A DNA stretch of 64,000 nt from assembly GCF_035581365.1 (NCBI RefSeq), contig NZ_CP141590.1:310001-374000 (forward strand), given 5' to 3'. The notes beneath the pieces were generated by a model. That model searched no databases. It saw nothing but the letters and a program-made list of their open reading frames with translations, and was not told where the DNA came from. The DNA comes from Tsuneonella sp. CC-YZS046 (GTDB taxonomy: Bacteria > Pseudomonadota > Alphaproteobacteria > Sphingomonadales > Sphingomonadaceae). This document shows, piece after piece, positions 54,465 through 62,476 of the stretch. Every line of letters starts with the position of its first letter. The stretch's first letter is position 1. The position numbers and the translations under genes are program-made.

Positions 54465-55124
54465 TCAATCCCGCGCGGCGCGGATCGCGGCTCCGCCCGC
54501 GAAGGGGGCGATGGCCAGCAGCGCGAGGCTGATCGCCCCGGTCAGGGCCAGCCCGTCCTCGCCGCCTGGCGCGAGGCTTCCCGCGCCGAACACCAGCAGC
54601 GGTAGGGCGAGCGGTATGAGCAGCAGCCCCGCAAGCGCCGCTCCGCTGCGCAACGAGGCGGTGAGCGCGGCAATGGTGACGCCGATGGCGGCCAGGCCGG
54701 GAGTGCCGAGGAGCAGGCCGATCAGGACGGTTCGCAGCGCGTCGCCGGTCAGGCCCAGCAGGGCCGAGGCGGGAAGGGCGGCCAGCAGCAATGGCGGGGC
54801 GAAACTGAGCCAATGGGCCGCGACCCGCACCGCGATGGTGGCTTCTTCGGCCACGCCGCGCAGCGCCCATTGATCGAAGAAACCCTGTTCCAGATCCGGC
54901 GCCACCAGCCGGTCGAGCGGCAGGATCGCCGCGAGCAGCGCCGCAACCCAGATCACCCCGCCGCCGGTGCGGGCCAGGAGCGGCGCGTCCGGCCCCACCG
55001 CGAATGGATAGAGCATCGCCACCGCCAGGAAAAACAGCAGCGGCAGCAGGGTTCCGCCTTGCCTGCCGCCCGGAAGCATGCGCGCAAGATCGCGCAGGAA
55101 GATGGCGAGTAGCACACGGATCAT
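54465..55124 (-). CDS. ccmB: Heme exporter membrane subunit CcmB
   Basis: The 219-residue protein has about six membrane helices and the CcmB-type N-terminus [46 protein letters not shown], then GVIWVAALLAAILPLDRLVAPDLEQGFFDQW. With CcmA and CcmC it forms the ABC complex releasing holo-CcmE in cytochrome c maturation. The ATG overlaps the ccmA stop. ccmC and the rest of the ccm set are not in the window. Confidence 0.92.
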   Translation of the reverse strand: MIRVLLAIFLRDLARMLPGGRQGGTLLPLLFFLAVAMLYPFAVGPDAPLLARTGGGVIWVAALLAAILPLDRLVAPDLEQGFFDQWALRGVAEEATIAVRVAAHWLSFAPPLLLAALPASALLGLTGDALRTVLIGLLLGTPGLAAIGVTIAALTASLRSGAALAGLLLIPLALPLLVFGAGSLAPGGEDGLALTGAISLALLAIAPFAGGAAIRAARD

Positions 55125-55705
55125 GCGACGAACTCCGCCAGATCCAGCTGACGGATATTGTGCAGGCGGAAGGGCTGGTGCGAGGCGATGACCGCGATTC
55201 CGCCGCTTGCGATGTGCCCCGCGCACAAATCCTCGATCAGCGCTCGGCTGTTCTCGTCGAGGCCGCTGAATGGCTCATCGAGCAGCCAGATGTGGGCTTG
55301 CTGGCCCACAAGCCGCGCCATCGCGCTCCGCTTGCGCTGGCCGGTCGAAAGATAACGCACCGGCACGTCGGCCAGCTCTTCCAGATGCAGGCGCGCAAGC
55401 ACGCTCTCCACGCTTTCCCGCGCGTCGATGCGCAGCCAGAAGTCCAGCGCCCGCCGCAACGGAAGCTGGAGATCGAGCGCGGAGCGCTCGTCCAGCAGGG
55501 CTATGTCTCCGGCCCGATCCACCTGGCCCGCGAAGGGGCGCAACAATCCTGCGAGGATGCGGATCAGGCTGGACTTGCCGATCCCGTTCGCACCCGCGAC
55601 GTGGAGCGCATCGCCCGGTTCGAGCGCGAAGCCGATATGCGTGAACAACACGCGGTCGCCGCGGCGGCAGGCGAGATCGGTCGCGGCTAGGCGGCAGGCT
55701 TGCAT
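55121..55705 (-). CDS. ccmA: Heme exporter ATP-binding subunit CcmA
   Basis: The 194-residue ABC ATPase has Walker [10 protein letters not shown], the signature [14 protein letters not shown] and Walker [14 protein letters not shown]; the Q-loop and His (ASHQPF) are also present. It is short, as is usual for CcmA. Start [10 protein letters not shown] at 55705. It powers release of heme-loaded CcmE together with CcmB. Confidence 0.93.
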   Translation of the reverse strand: MQACRLAATDLACRRGDRVLFTHIGFALEPGDALHVAGANGIGKSSLIRILAGLLRPFAGQVDRAGDIALLDERSALDLQLPLRRALDFWLRIDARESVESVLARLHLEELADVPVRYLSTGQRKRSAMARLVGQQAHIWLLDEPFSGLDENSRALIEDLCAGHIASGGIAVIASHQPFRLHNIRQLDLAEFVA

Positions 55706-55752
55706 GGCGGCTTGCGATAGGGGAAACCCGGGATGCTGCCAAGGAGGTGCCC

Positions 55753-56043
55753 ATGGCCATAGCCCAATTGACCGAGACAGAACGCGATGAGGCGCTCGCA
55801 GGCTTGCCCGGCTGGACATTGCTGGCCGAACGTCCTGCGATTTTCCGTGACTTCGCCTTTCGCGATTTCAGCGAGGCATTCGCCTTCATGACGCGGGTTG
55901 CGCTGCTCGCGGAAAGCCAGGATCACCATCCGGAGTGGTCGAACGTCTATAACAGGGTGCATATCCTGCTCACCACGCATGACGCAGGCGGCCTATCGGC
56001 GCGCGACATCAGGCTGGCCCGGGTCATCGACGCCCTGCTCTGA
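55753..56043 (+). CDS. Pterin-4-alpha-carbinolamine dehydratase
   Basis: The 96-residue protein shows the PCD/DCoH pattern: [53 protein letters not shown] with the catalytic His pair, and [21 protein letters not shown]. It recycles tetrahydropterin. AAGGAGGT, 5 bases before the ATG at 55753, is one of the strongest ribosome-binding sites in the window and fixes the start. Divergent from ccmA. Confidence 0.93.
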   Translation: MAIAQLTETERDEALAGLPGWTLLAERPAIFRDFAFRDFSEAFAFMTRVALLAESQDHHPEWSNVYNRVHILLTTHDAGGLSARDIRLARVIDALL

Positions 56044-56050
56044 AGCCTCG

Positions 56051-56848
56051 CTATTTGCGGGATTTCCTGCCGCGCATCTTGTTGCGGAGCATGCCGGGCG
56101 TCCAGCGGGCGGCGAAGGCCAGCTTGCGGGCGGTCTTGCCGACGAGCGTGTGCAGCCTTTCGCCATGGACCGCTTCCCAGGCGGCTTGGGCGACTTCCTC
56201 GACCGGGGTGAATTCCAGCCCTGTCGCCCGCACCTTGTCGCGCATGGTGCCGCTGCTGCGCGCATTGGCCTGCTTGGCCAGCAGCGGGGTATCGATGAAG
56301 CTCGGCATCAGGGAATGGACCTTGATTCCCTGGCCCGCCCATTCCACGTCCAGCGCTTCGGTCAAGCCGCGAACCGCGAATTTCGTGGCCGAATAGACCG
56401 ACATGTTCGCCGTGCCGTAAATTCCCGCCGCGCTGGCGGTATTGAGCAGGCAACTGCCCGGCGCGGTCTTCCGCAAATGGCCGAAGGCGGCCTGCGCGCC
56501 ATAGATCACGCCGCGAATGTTCACATCGATCAGCGCGTCGATTTCACGCCTGCTGTTCTGGATCAGCGGGCCGCCGAAGGCGATTCCGGCATTGTTCGCA
56601 ACGGTGTCGATCCGTCCGCCGGCGGCAGAGGAAAAGCTCTCCAGCGCGGTGTCCCAGTTGTCACGGTCGGTCACGTCGAGCCGGCACCCGAACCACCGAT
56701 CGGCGGGAAGCAGCGCGCCGGTTTCCTCGATTCCCGCCTCGTTGATGTCCCCTATGCCCACGAACCAGCCGCGATCCGCGAACAGCCTTGCGATGGCACG
56801 CCCGATCCCGGAGCCGCCGCCGCTTATGAATATGCTCTTGCCGCCCAT
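56051..56848 (-). CDS. Short-chain dehydrogenase/reductase
   Basis: The 265-residue classical SDR has the cofactor motif FISGGGSGIGRAIARLF, the structural NNAG in VANNAGIAFGG and the catalytic Tyr/Lys in YSATKFAVRG, preceded by the Ser region NTASAAGIYG. Asp at the end of strand 2 (GDINEAG) suggests NAD(H). A Lys/Arg-rich C-terminus (MLRNKMRGRKSRK) is noticeable. The substrate is not predictable. The ATG at 56848 follows GAAGGGA; a GTG one codon earlier is possible. It converges with the pterin dehydratase gene (7-base gap). Confidence 0.87.
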   Translation of the reverse strand: MGGKSIFISGGGSGIGRAIARLFADRGWFVGIGDINEAGIEETGALLPADRWFGCRLDVTDRDNWDTALESFSSAAGGRIDTVANNAGIAFGGPLIQNSRREIDALIDVNIRGVIYGAQAAFGHLRKTAPGSCLLNTASAAGIYGTANMSVYSATKFAVRGLTEALDVEWAGQGIKVHSLMPSFIDTPLLAKQANARSSGTMRDKVRATGLEFTPVEEVAQAAWEAVHGERLHTLVGKTARKLAFAARWTPGMLRNKMRGRKSRK

Positions 56849-56858
56849 CACACTCCCT

Positions 56859-57476
56859 TCACAATGTCGGATTGTCGTAGCAATGCCAGGTGAAGATCGC
56901 GATTGCGCTCCGGTCCGGCCGCCAGCCTTCGGCCATGGCTCTCGCTGCCTTCTCGTCCGGCCGTTCCTCCAGGCCGAGGATGCGCTGCAACCCCGCCTGC
57001 ACGCCGAGGTCGCCGCCGGGCCATATGTCGCCGCGCCCTTCCGCGAACAGGAGATATATCTCCGCCGACCAGCGCCCGATGCCCTTGACTTGGGTTAGGG
57101 CGGCGATGGCGGCTTCATCCTCCTCGGGCAGCTGGTCGAGATCGAGTTCGCCCCTTGCGACCAGTTCGCAGAGGGAGCGGACATAGCCCTGTTTCTGCCG
57201 GGAGAGGCCGCAGCCGCGAAGCTCGTCGAAACTGCGGTCGAGCAAGGCTTGCGGCGGGATGTCGTCGCCCAGCAAGGCCTGCAGCTTGGCCCAGACGGAG
57301 CGCGCCGAGGCGGTGCTGACCTGCTGGCCGACGATGGTGCGGAGCAAGGTCCGGTATCCGCGTTCGCTGATGCGCGGTTCTGGATAGCCGGCCAGCGAAA
57401 TCGCGCGGGCGAAGGCCGGCTCGCGGCTTGCCGCCCGGTCCAGCCCCGCTCTCAACCTGTCCCGATCCAATCCCAT
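56859..57476 (-). CDS. DNA-3-methyladenine glycosylase (AlkA-like HhH-GPD)
   Basis: The 205-residue protein contains the helix-hairpin-helix and Gly/Pro-Asp module LTQVKGIGRWSAEIYLLFAEGRGDIWPGGDLGVQAGLQRI with the catalytic Asp, and an upstream TIVGQQVSTASARSVWAKL block typical of AlkA/MAG enzymes. It removes alkylated purines from DNA. It lacks the N-terminal AlkA regulator-like domain. Start ATG 57476. It lies 10 bases upstream of the SDR gene on the same strand. Confidence 0.9.
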   Translation of the reverse strand: MGLDRDRLRAGLDRAASREPAFARAISLAGYPEPRISERGYRTLLRTIVGQQVSTASARSVWAKLQALLGDDIPPQALLDRSFDELRGCGLSRQKQGYVRSLCELVARGELDLDQLPEEDEAAIAALTQVKGIGRWSAEIYLLFAEGRGDIWPGGDLGVQAGLQRILGLEERPDEKAARAMAEGWRPDRSAIAIFTWHCYDNPTL

Positions 57477-57572
57477 GCCTCTTCCCGCTTGTAAAATCGT
57501 GTCATTGTCCTTAGCAGCGCCGCCTATGGCCTTGACGGGCGCAAACCGGTGAGCGCGAAGGAACAGGATACC

Positions 57573-57890
57573 ATGGCAAAACTCATTGTCGTCAATCGCG
57601 AAGGTGAAGAAAAAACGATAGACGTTGATGGCGGCATCAGCGTGATGGAAGCCATCCGTGACAATGGTTATGACGAATTGCTGGCCCTGTGTGGCGGATG
57701 CTGCAGCTGCGCGACCTGCCATGTCTATGTCGACCCTTCCTTTGCGGACAAGCTGCCCTCGATGTCCGGTGACGAGGATGACCTGCTCGACAGTTCCGAT
57801 CACCGCAACGAAACCTCGCGCCTTTCCTGCCAGATCCATATGTCCGCCGATCTCGACGGCCTGAAGGTCACGATCGCTCCCGAAGACTGA
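57573..57890 (+). CDS. 2Fe-2S ferredoxin, adrenodoxin type
   Basis: The 105-residue protein has four cluster cysteines in [15 protein letters not shown] and LSCQIHMS, the adrenodoxin/FdxB arrangement, and acidic helices ([12 protein letters not shown]) for partner docking. Such ferredoxins donate electrons to P450s, Rieske oxygenases or Fe-S assembly. AAGGAACAGGA precedes the ATG at 57573; a GTG 24 bases upstream is less likely. The partner reductase is not in the window. Confidence 0.93.
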   Translation: MAKLIVVNREGEEKTIDVDGGISVMEAIRDNGYDELLALCGGCCSCATCHVYVDPSFADKLPSMSGDEDDLLDSSDHRNETSRLSCQIHMSADLDGLKVTIAPED

Positions 57891-57969
57891 TCGGCCGCGA
57901 AAGCGGGGCGAAGAGAATCTTCGTTCCAAAGCCGTTGCGAACAACGCCTTCACCGCCTAACCCAAGGCC

Positions 57970-58998
57970 ATGACCGCACCGACCATCCGCGAAGACACAC
58001 TTGAACTGATCGGGAACACTCCGCTGGTGTTCCTGAAAGGCCCCAGCGCCGCCGCAGGCTGCGCGATCTATGGAAAATGCGAATTCGCCAACCCCGGCGC
58101 TTCGGTGAAGGACCGGGCGGCGCTGTGGATCGTTCGCGACGCGGAGCAGAAGGGGCAATTGAAGCCCGGCGGCACGATTGTGGAAGGCACCGCCGGCAAC
58201 ACCGGGATCGGTCTTGCGCTGGTCGCCAATGCGCTGGGCTACAAGACCATCATCGTCATGCCCGAAACCCAGTCCCGCGAAAAGATGGATACCTTGCGGG
58301 CCTTGGGCGCGGAGCTGGTGCTGGTGCCCGCCGCGCCGTTCTCGAATCCCGGCCATTTCGTGCATACATCGCGGCGTCTTGCCGAAGAGACGGAAGGGGC
58401 GATCTGGGCCAACCAGTTCGACAATACCGCCAACCGCAAGGCTCATATCGAAAGCACCGCGCCGGAATTGTGGGAGCAGATGGAAGGCCGGATCGATGGT
58501 TTCACCTGCGCGGCCGGCACGGGCGGGACGATTGCCGGAGTCGGAATGGGCCTCAAGGCATTCGACGAGAACATCGCCATCGCCCTGACCGATCCGCATG
58601 GCGCGGCGCTCTACAATTACTATGCGCATGGCGAATTGAAGGCGGAAGGCAATTCCGTGGCCGAGGGTATCGGCCAGGGGCGCATCACCGCCAATCTCGA
58701 AGGCGCGCCGATCGACACCCAGTTCCGCATTTCCGATGAGGAAGGGCTGGAATGGGTCGCCAGGCTTCTCCGGGAGGAGGGGCTTTGCCTCGGGTTGTCG
58801 TCGGGGATCAATGTGGCCGGAGCCATTGCGCTGGGGCGCAAGCTGGCGGCGGAAGGCAGGGAAAATCCCCGCATAGCGACTATCCTGTGCGATACCGGAT
58901 TCCGTTATCTTTCCTCGCTTTACAATGCGGAATGGCTCGAAGCGAAGGGGTTGCCGGTGTTCGGCTGGCTGAAAGCGCCGGGGGCGGCCGGAGATTGA
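57970..58998 (+). CDS. cysK: Cysteine synthase A
   Basis: The 342-residue PLP enzyme has the Schiff-base Lys in ANPGASVKDRAALWI, TAGNTGIGLALVANALGY for substrate and TCAAGTGGTIAGVGMGLK for phosphate binding. It makes cysteine from O-acetylserine and sulfide. It is slightly longer than E. coli CysK, having an insertion in the middle (around NYYAHGELKAEGNSVAEG) typical of a Sphingomonadales/eukaryote-like branch. The gene stands in a 79-base-preceded single unit. Confidence 0.9.
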   Translation: MTAPTIREDTLELIGNTPLVFLKGPSAAAGCAIYGKCEFANPGASVKDRAALWIVRDAEQKGQLKPGGTIVEGTAGNTGIGLALVANALGYKTIIVMPETQSREKMDTLRALGAELVLVPAAPFSNPGHFVHTSRRLAEETEGAIWANQFDNTANRKAHIESTAPELWEQMEGRIDGFTCAAGTGGTIAGVGMGLKAFDENIAIALTDPHGAALYNYYAHGELKAEGNSVAEGIGQGRITANLEGAPIDTQFRISDEEGLEWVARLLREEGLCLGLSSGINVAGAIALGRKLAAEGRENPRIATILCDTGFRYLSSLYNAEWLEAKGLPVFGWLKAPGAAGD

Positions 58999-59031
58999 CT
59001 GGCGCCGGCAAAAGGCTAGCCTTGCCCGATT

Positions 59032-59394
59032 ATGCCGCAAACATCAGAACAGTTTCGCGCCGATCAGGACAGGGGTGAGGAAGCCCAGCCGCAACAGGGC
59101 GGGAAACGGGCCGAAGTGATCCAGCGTTTGCAGATCGGCTTGTTCGGCCTTGCCGCCATGGTGCTGATCGTGGCCCTGGCCAATGTAATCATGGAGCGCG
59201 CGAAGCAGACCGAGGCGACTGCCGTGCCGGAAGCGGCGGCGACCACTGCGCCGGTCACGGCCACGGGGTCGCTCAGCGACCCGCTTGTGGATGCCGGGGT
59301 CGTGCCGGACATGCCGTCGAACGCGCAGAAGAATGCCGCTTCCCGTGCTTCACCCGTGCCGAACGGTGCGCCGACGCTTGCGCCCCGGCCCTAG
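59032..59394 (+). CDS. Single-span membrane protein, unknown
   Basis: The 120-residue protein has a charged N-terminus (about 1-30), one membrane helix (LQIGLFGLAAMVLIVALANVI) and a low-complexity Ala/Pro/Thr tail that would be periplasmic. No domain is recognised. It lies 33 bases after cysK, and its 3' end overlaps the next gene in another frame by about 62 bases, so the two are likely a unit. Confidence 0.65.
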   Translation: MPQTSEQFRADQDRGEEAQPQQGGKRAEVIQRLQIGLFGLAAMVLIVALANVIMERAKQTEATAVPEAAATTAPVTATGSLSDPLVDAGVVPDMPSNAQKNAASRASPVPNGAPTLAPRP

Positions 59395-60142
59395 ATCGAT
59401 CCTGCTGGTTGCGGTCTGCCTCGCCATCGCGGCGGCGGCGGTGGCGGGTCTGTTGCAGGCACAGGCCCATCGAGAAAGGCCGGCGCTGGGGCTTTTTACG
59501 ACACTGCCGATCTATTGGGGAGAAGCGGCGCAGCTTTCGGATCTGCTTGCGGAAGACCGGGAGCCACATTGGGTTCGCCGCGTCCTGGAAGAGGATTATG
59601 CGGTGCGGCCGCTGGATGTTCTGGATGCGGGCAAGGCCGGGGATAGCCTGACCGGCCTGCGCTTCCTGCTGATGGCGCAGCCCCGTGCCCTGTCTCCGGT
59701 CGAGAACGTGGTTCTGGATGCGTGGGTTCGCGGTGGGGGACGGCTGCTGCTGTTCGCGGACCCCATGCTGACCGAGGAATCCTCCTTCGCCATCGGCGAC
59801 AAGCGGCGCCCCCATGATGTGGTGCTGCTCTCCCCTATTCTGGCGCATTGGGGCCTCGATCTGCAGTTCGACGAAGAGCAGGAGGCGGGAATAAGGACCG
59901 CGTCGGTATTCGGAACCGAACTTCCTGTCGATCTGCATGGACGGCTCGCGCTGCGTCCGCCCACCGGCGCGGCCGGGTCGTGCCGGATAGCGACTGGAGG
60001 ATTGGCCGCCAACTGCGCAATCGGGCGTGGGCGAGCGCTGATCCTTGCCGATGCGGCATTGCTGGATGCCGGCGCATCCGATCCTGAGACGCGGCAGGCC
60101 GCGCTGTCCGCCTTGGTCGAAGCGGCTTTCGCCGGCAACTGA
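59333..60142 (+). CDS. Membrane-anchored protein resembling GldG/DUF4350-type domains
   Basis: The 269-residue protein has a basic N-terminus (HPCRTVRRRLRPGPRS), a membrane anchor (ILLVAVCLAIAAAAVAGLL) and a periplasmic domain: ALGLFTTLPIYWGEAAQLSDLL, FLLMAQPRALSPVENVVLDAWVRGGGRLLLFADPML, and GRALILADAALLD. The WVRGGGRLLLFADP block recalls the GldG/DUF4350 fold that reads as a degenerate binding domain of ABC-linked proteins. The ATG at 59333 lies inside the previous gene; no better start follows before the membrane helix. Confidence 0.7.
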   Translation: MPLPVLHPCRTVRRRLRPGPRSILLVAVCLAIAAAAVAGLLQAQAHRERPALGLFTTLPIYWGEAAQLSDLLAEDREPHWVRRVLEEDYAVRPLDVLDAGKAGDSLTGLRFLLMAQPRALSPVENVVLDAWVRGGGRLLLFADPMLTEESSFAIGDKRRPHDVVLLSPILAHWGLDLQFDEEQEAGIRTASVFGTELPVDLHGRLALRPPTGAAGSCRIATGGLAANCAIGRGRALILADAALLDAGASDPETRQAALSALVEAAFAGN

Positions 60143-60486
60143 CTCAATCGGGGAAATCACGGGAAATAATGGAGTCGCAATAGGCGCGGCGCAGAGGATT
60201 CGCGTGTTTTCAACCTTCTAGCTGGAGAACAGAACACGAAACCTAGGTGTTGGAAGTGATTGTATCTCCGAATAAAATATATTAAAATCAATATATTGAT
60301 GGGTTATCCCGTGAATTCCCGTGTTTTTCCCTTTAATCCCGGATGGGACGGGGTTATGAAATAATTCCATCGGACATGGTTCCATGCCGCATTCCGCGCT
60401 GGCGGGGTGAACCGGCGCGCCGTTGCGCGGCTGGCGGAGGGTGAATTCATGTCCGCTCGGATTGGTCCAGGCGGGGGGCTTTCTAG
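60143..60486. other. AT-rich intergenic region before the division cluster
   Basis: About 344 bases with no supported gene. Its centre (60255-60330) is the most AT-rich stretch of the window and should contain the mraZ promoter. Four CCC triplets at near 10-base spacing (60308-60340) look like an MraZ operator. Confidence 0.5.
60306..60340 (-). promoter_or_regulatory. Candidate MraZ operator (GGGA repeats of about 10 bases)
   Basis: On the minus strand four GGG triplets start at intervals of 9, 11 and 10 bases; two form exact CACGGGA repeats ten bases apart. MraZ binds direct TGGG/GTGGG-type repeats at this spacing ahead of its own gene. The orientation is reversed relative to mraZ, so the call is tentative. 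Confidence 0.4.
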
Positions 60487-60984
60487 GTGTCGGCGCGGTC
60501 ATTCAGCTACAGCGGCCAGGGCTTCTCGCAACGTGGCGAGAAGAGCCGCTTCGTGCTGCCTCCCGCATTCCGCAAGGCTGTCAGGGAATCCAGCGAATCC
60601 CGCATTCTCTGCCTCGCCAAGCATGAGCGCTGGAATTGCCTTACCGGCTTCGGCCTTTCCCGCCGGGAGGAACTGGAAGCGCAGATCGATCGGGAAGAGG
60701 AGCAGGCGATCCGTCGTGGGCAGGATTTCGATCGCGACCTGCGCGCAATGCAGCTCTTCGGATTTGTCGAAGTGCCTTTCGATGACAGCGGCCGTTTCGT
60801 GATGCCCGATCATCTCGCCGAATTGGGCCGGTTGGACGGCGGCGTGTATTTTCAGGGGGCCGGGAGCTTCTTCACTCTCTGGAATCCGGCCGAACTCTAT
60901 CTGATGGGCGCGGGCTGGGAAGGCGCGCAAGCCGCCTGTCGCATGCTGGAAGGCGATGCTGGCACGAAAGGGCGCAGGTCATGA
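60487..60984 (+). CDS. mraZ: Division/cell-wall cluster transcriptional repressor MraZ
   Basis: The 165-residue protein has two SpoVT-AbrB-like motifs: [16 protein letters not shown] and [22 protein letters not shown], as in MraZ (family length about 145-165). It forms a ring binding DNA repeats before its own gene. The start is a GTG at 60487. The stop overlaps the rsmH ATG (ATGA). First gene of the dcw cluster. Confidence 0.93.
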   Translation: MSARSFSYSGQGFSQRGEKSRFVLPPAFRKAVRESSESRILCLAKHERWNCLTGFGLSRREELEAQIDREEEQAIRRGQDFDRDLRAMQLFGFVEVPFDDSGRFVMPDHLAELGRLDGGVYFQGAGSFFTLWNPAELYLMGAGWEGAQAACRMLEGDAGTKGRRS

Positions 60985-61943
60985 CCGGCCCCGGCGCCAG
61001 GGCGCATATCCCAGTCTTGCTGGACGAGGTGGTGGCCGCGCTCGATCCGCGCCCCGGCGATGTCATCGTCGACGCTACTTTCGGTGCCGGCGGATACACC
61101 CGCCGCCTGCTCGATGCCGGTGCTGTGGTGCATGCCTTCGATCGCGATCCGGATGCCATCGCCGTGGCCGGAACATGGCCGGAAACCGTGGAAAACCCGC
61201 CCCGGCTCATTCTCCATCCCCGGCGCTTCTCCGAAATGGTCGCGGCGCTGGCGGAAGAGGGAATCGCCAGTGTCGACGGAGTGGTCATGGATATCGGCGT
61301 TTCCTCGATGCAGCTTGACCAGCCGGGGCGAGGCTTCGCCTTCTCCACGGACGGCCCGCTGGACATGCGGATGAGCCAGGATGGCGAAAGCGCCGCCGAT
61401 TTCGTCAATACGGCGGATGAGAGCGCGATTGCCGACATTCTGTTCCAATATGGGGAAGAGCGGCAGTCGCGCCGTGTCGCTCGCTCCATTGTCGCCGCGC
61501 GGCCGCTGTCGACCACTGGCCAACTGGCTCAGGTGGTGCGCAAGGCGCTGGGCTATCGGCCCGGCGCGCCCAAGGACCCCGCCACGCGCAGCTTTCAGGC
61601 CATCCGCATCCATGTGAATGCCGAGCTTGATGAGTTGCTGGCCGGGCTGAGCGCCGCCGAACGTCTGCTGCGCGAGGGTGGCAGGCTGGCGGTGGTTACA
61701 TTCCACAGCCTCGAGGATCGCATCGTCAAGCGTTTCCTGCGCGATGCCTCCGGCGCTTCCGCGGGGGTATCCCGTCATTTGCCGGCCGGCCAGGCGGAAA
61801 GCGCCGCGGGGGCCGTCTTTGCCCGGGTGGGCAAGCCGCTGCGTCCGTCGGAGGCGGAGATCCAGCGCAATCCGCGCGCCCGCTCCGCAACGCTCCGCAG
61901 CGCGGTCCGAACCGCCTCTCCGGCCCGGAAGGAGGCGGCGTGA
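60981..61943 (+). CDS. rsmH: 16S rRNA (cytosine(1402)-N4)-methyltransferase
   Basis: The 320-residue SAM methyltransferase begins with [36 protein letters not shown], and has [22 protein letters not shown] and [17 protein letters not shown], all RsmH signatures. It methylates C1402 in the 16S P-site. Coupled to mraZ and ftsL by overlapping stop/start codons. Confidence 0.96.
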   Translation: MTGPGARAHIPVLLDEVVAALDPRPGDVIVDATFGAGGYTRRLLDAGAVVHAFDRDPDAIAVAGTWPETVENPPRLILHPRRFSEMVAALAEEGIASVDGVVMDIGVSSMQLDQPGRGFAFSTDGPLDMRMSQDGESAADFVNTADESAIADILFQYGEERQSRRVARSIVAARPLSTTGQLAQVVRKALGYRPGAPKDPATRSFQAIRIHVNAELDELLAGLSAAERLLREGGRLAVVTFHSLEDRIVKRFLRDASGASAGVSRHLPAGQAESAAGAVFARVGKPLRPSEAEIQRNPRARSATLRSAVRTASPARKEAA

Positions 61944-62476
61944 TGGTGCCCGGCAGCCGGTTGCGCTCCATTGGATGGGCTGTGGTTCTGGCGGTCAGCC
62001 TGATCCTGTTCGCGGCGCTGACCTTCCAGGTGAATGCCGTGAAAAGCAAGGTGCGGTTGGCGGAGCGCAAGATCGTGGCGCTCGAGCAGGAAAAATCCAT
62101 GCTCGAAACCGAATTTCAGGCGCGCGCCAGCCAGCAGCAGCTGGCCAACTGGAACGAGGTCGATTTCGGTTACAAGGCCCCGGTGGCCGGTCAGTTCCTG
62201 GAAGGCGAACGGCAGCTTGCGATGTTCGGCACTCCGCGCGCGCCGGGAGCGCCGGAGCCGATCCGCGTCGCGTCCGCTCCATCGGATGACGATGTGCTCG
62301 GTGCGTCATCCGACGGGATCGTCGCGATGGTCTCCCCGATCACGGGCAGGGCCTTTGCGGCGGAACTTCCCAAGGAGCCTGAGGGAAGCGCCGCAACCAT
62401 AGAGAATCTTTCGAGCCGCCTGAATCTCAAGGCGACGCGGATCGTCCTGCCGTCGGTGCAGGAGGGCGCCGAATGA
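61943..62476 (+). CDS. ftsL: Cell division protein FtsL
   Basis: The 177-residue bitopic protein has one N-terminal membrane helix (IGWAVVLAVSLILFAALTF), then a coiled coil (VRLAERKIVALEQEKSMLETEFQARAS) and NWNEVDFGYKAP, plus a long variable tail. Its position between rsmH and ftsI and its layout fit FtsL, which bridges FtsB/FtsQ and FtsWI. It is longer than E. coli FtsL (about 121). The ATG at 61943 overlaps the rsmH stop by one base; a GTG one codon earlier is possible. Confidence 0.85.
   Translation: MVPGSRLRSIGWAVVLAVSLILFAALTFQVNAVKSKVRLAERKIVALEQEKSMLETEFQARASQQQLANWNEVDFGYKAPVAGQFLEGERQLAMFGTPRAPGAPEPIRVASAPSDDDVLGASSDGIVAMVSPITGRAFAAELPKEPEGSAATIENLSSRLNLKATRIVLPSVQEGAE

Noticed and set aside
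59032-60142. GldG-type ABC transporter operon
   Set aside because: Only the GldG-like domain is weakly suggested; no ATPase or GldF-type permease gene is present.
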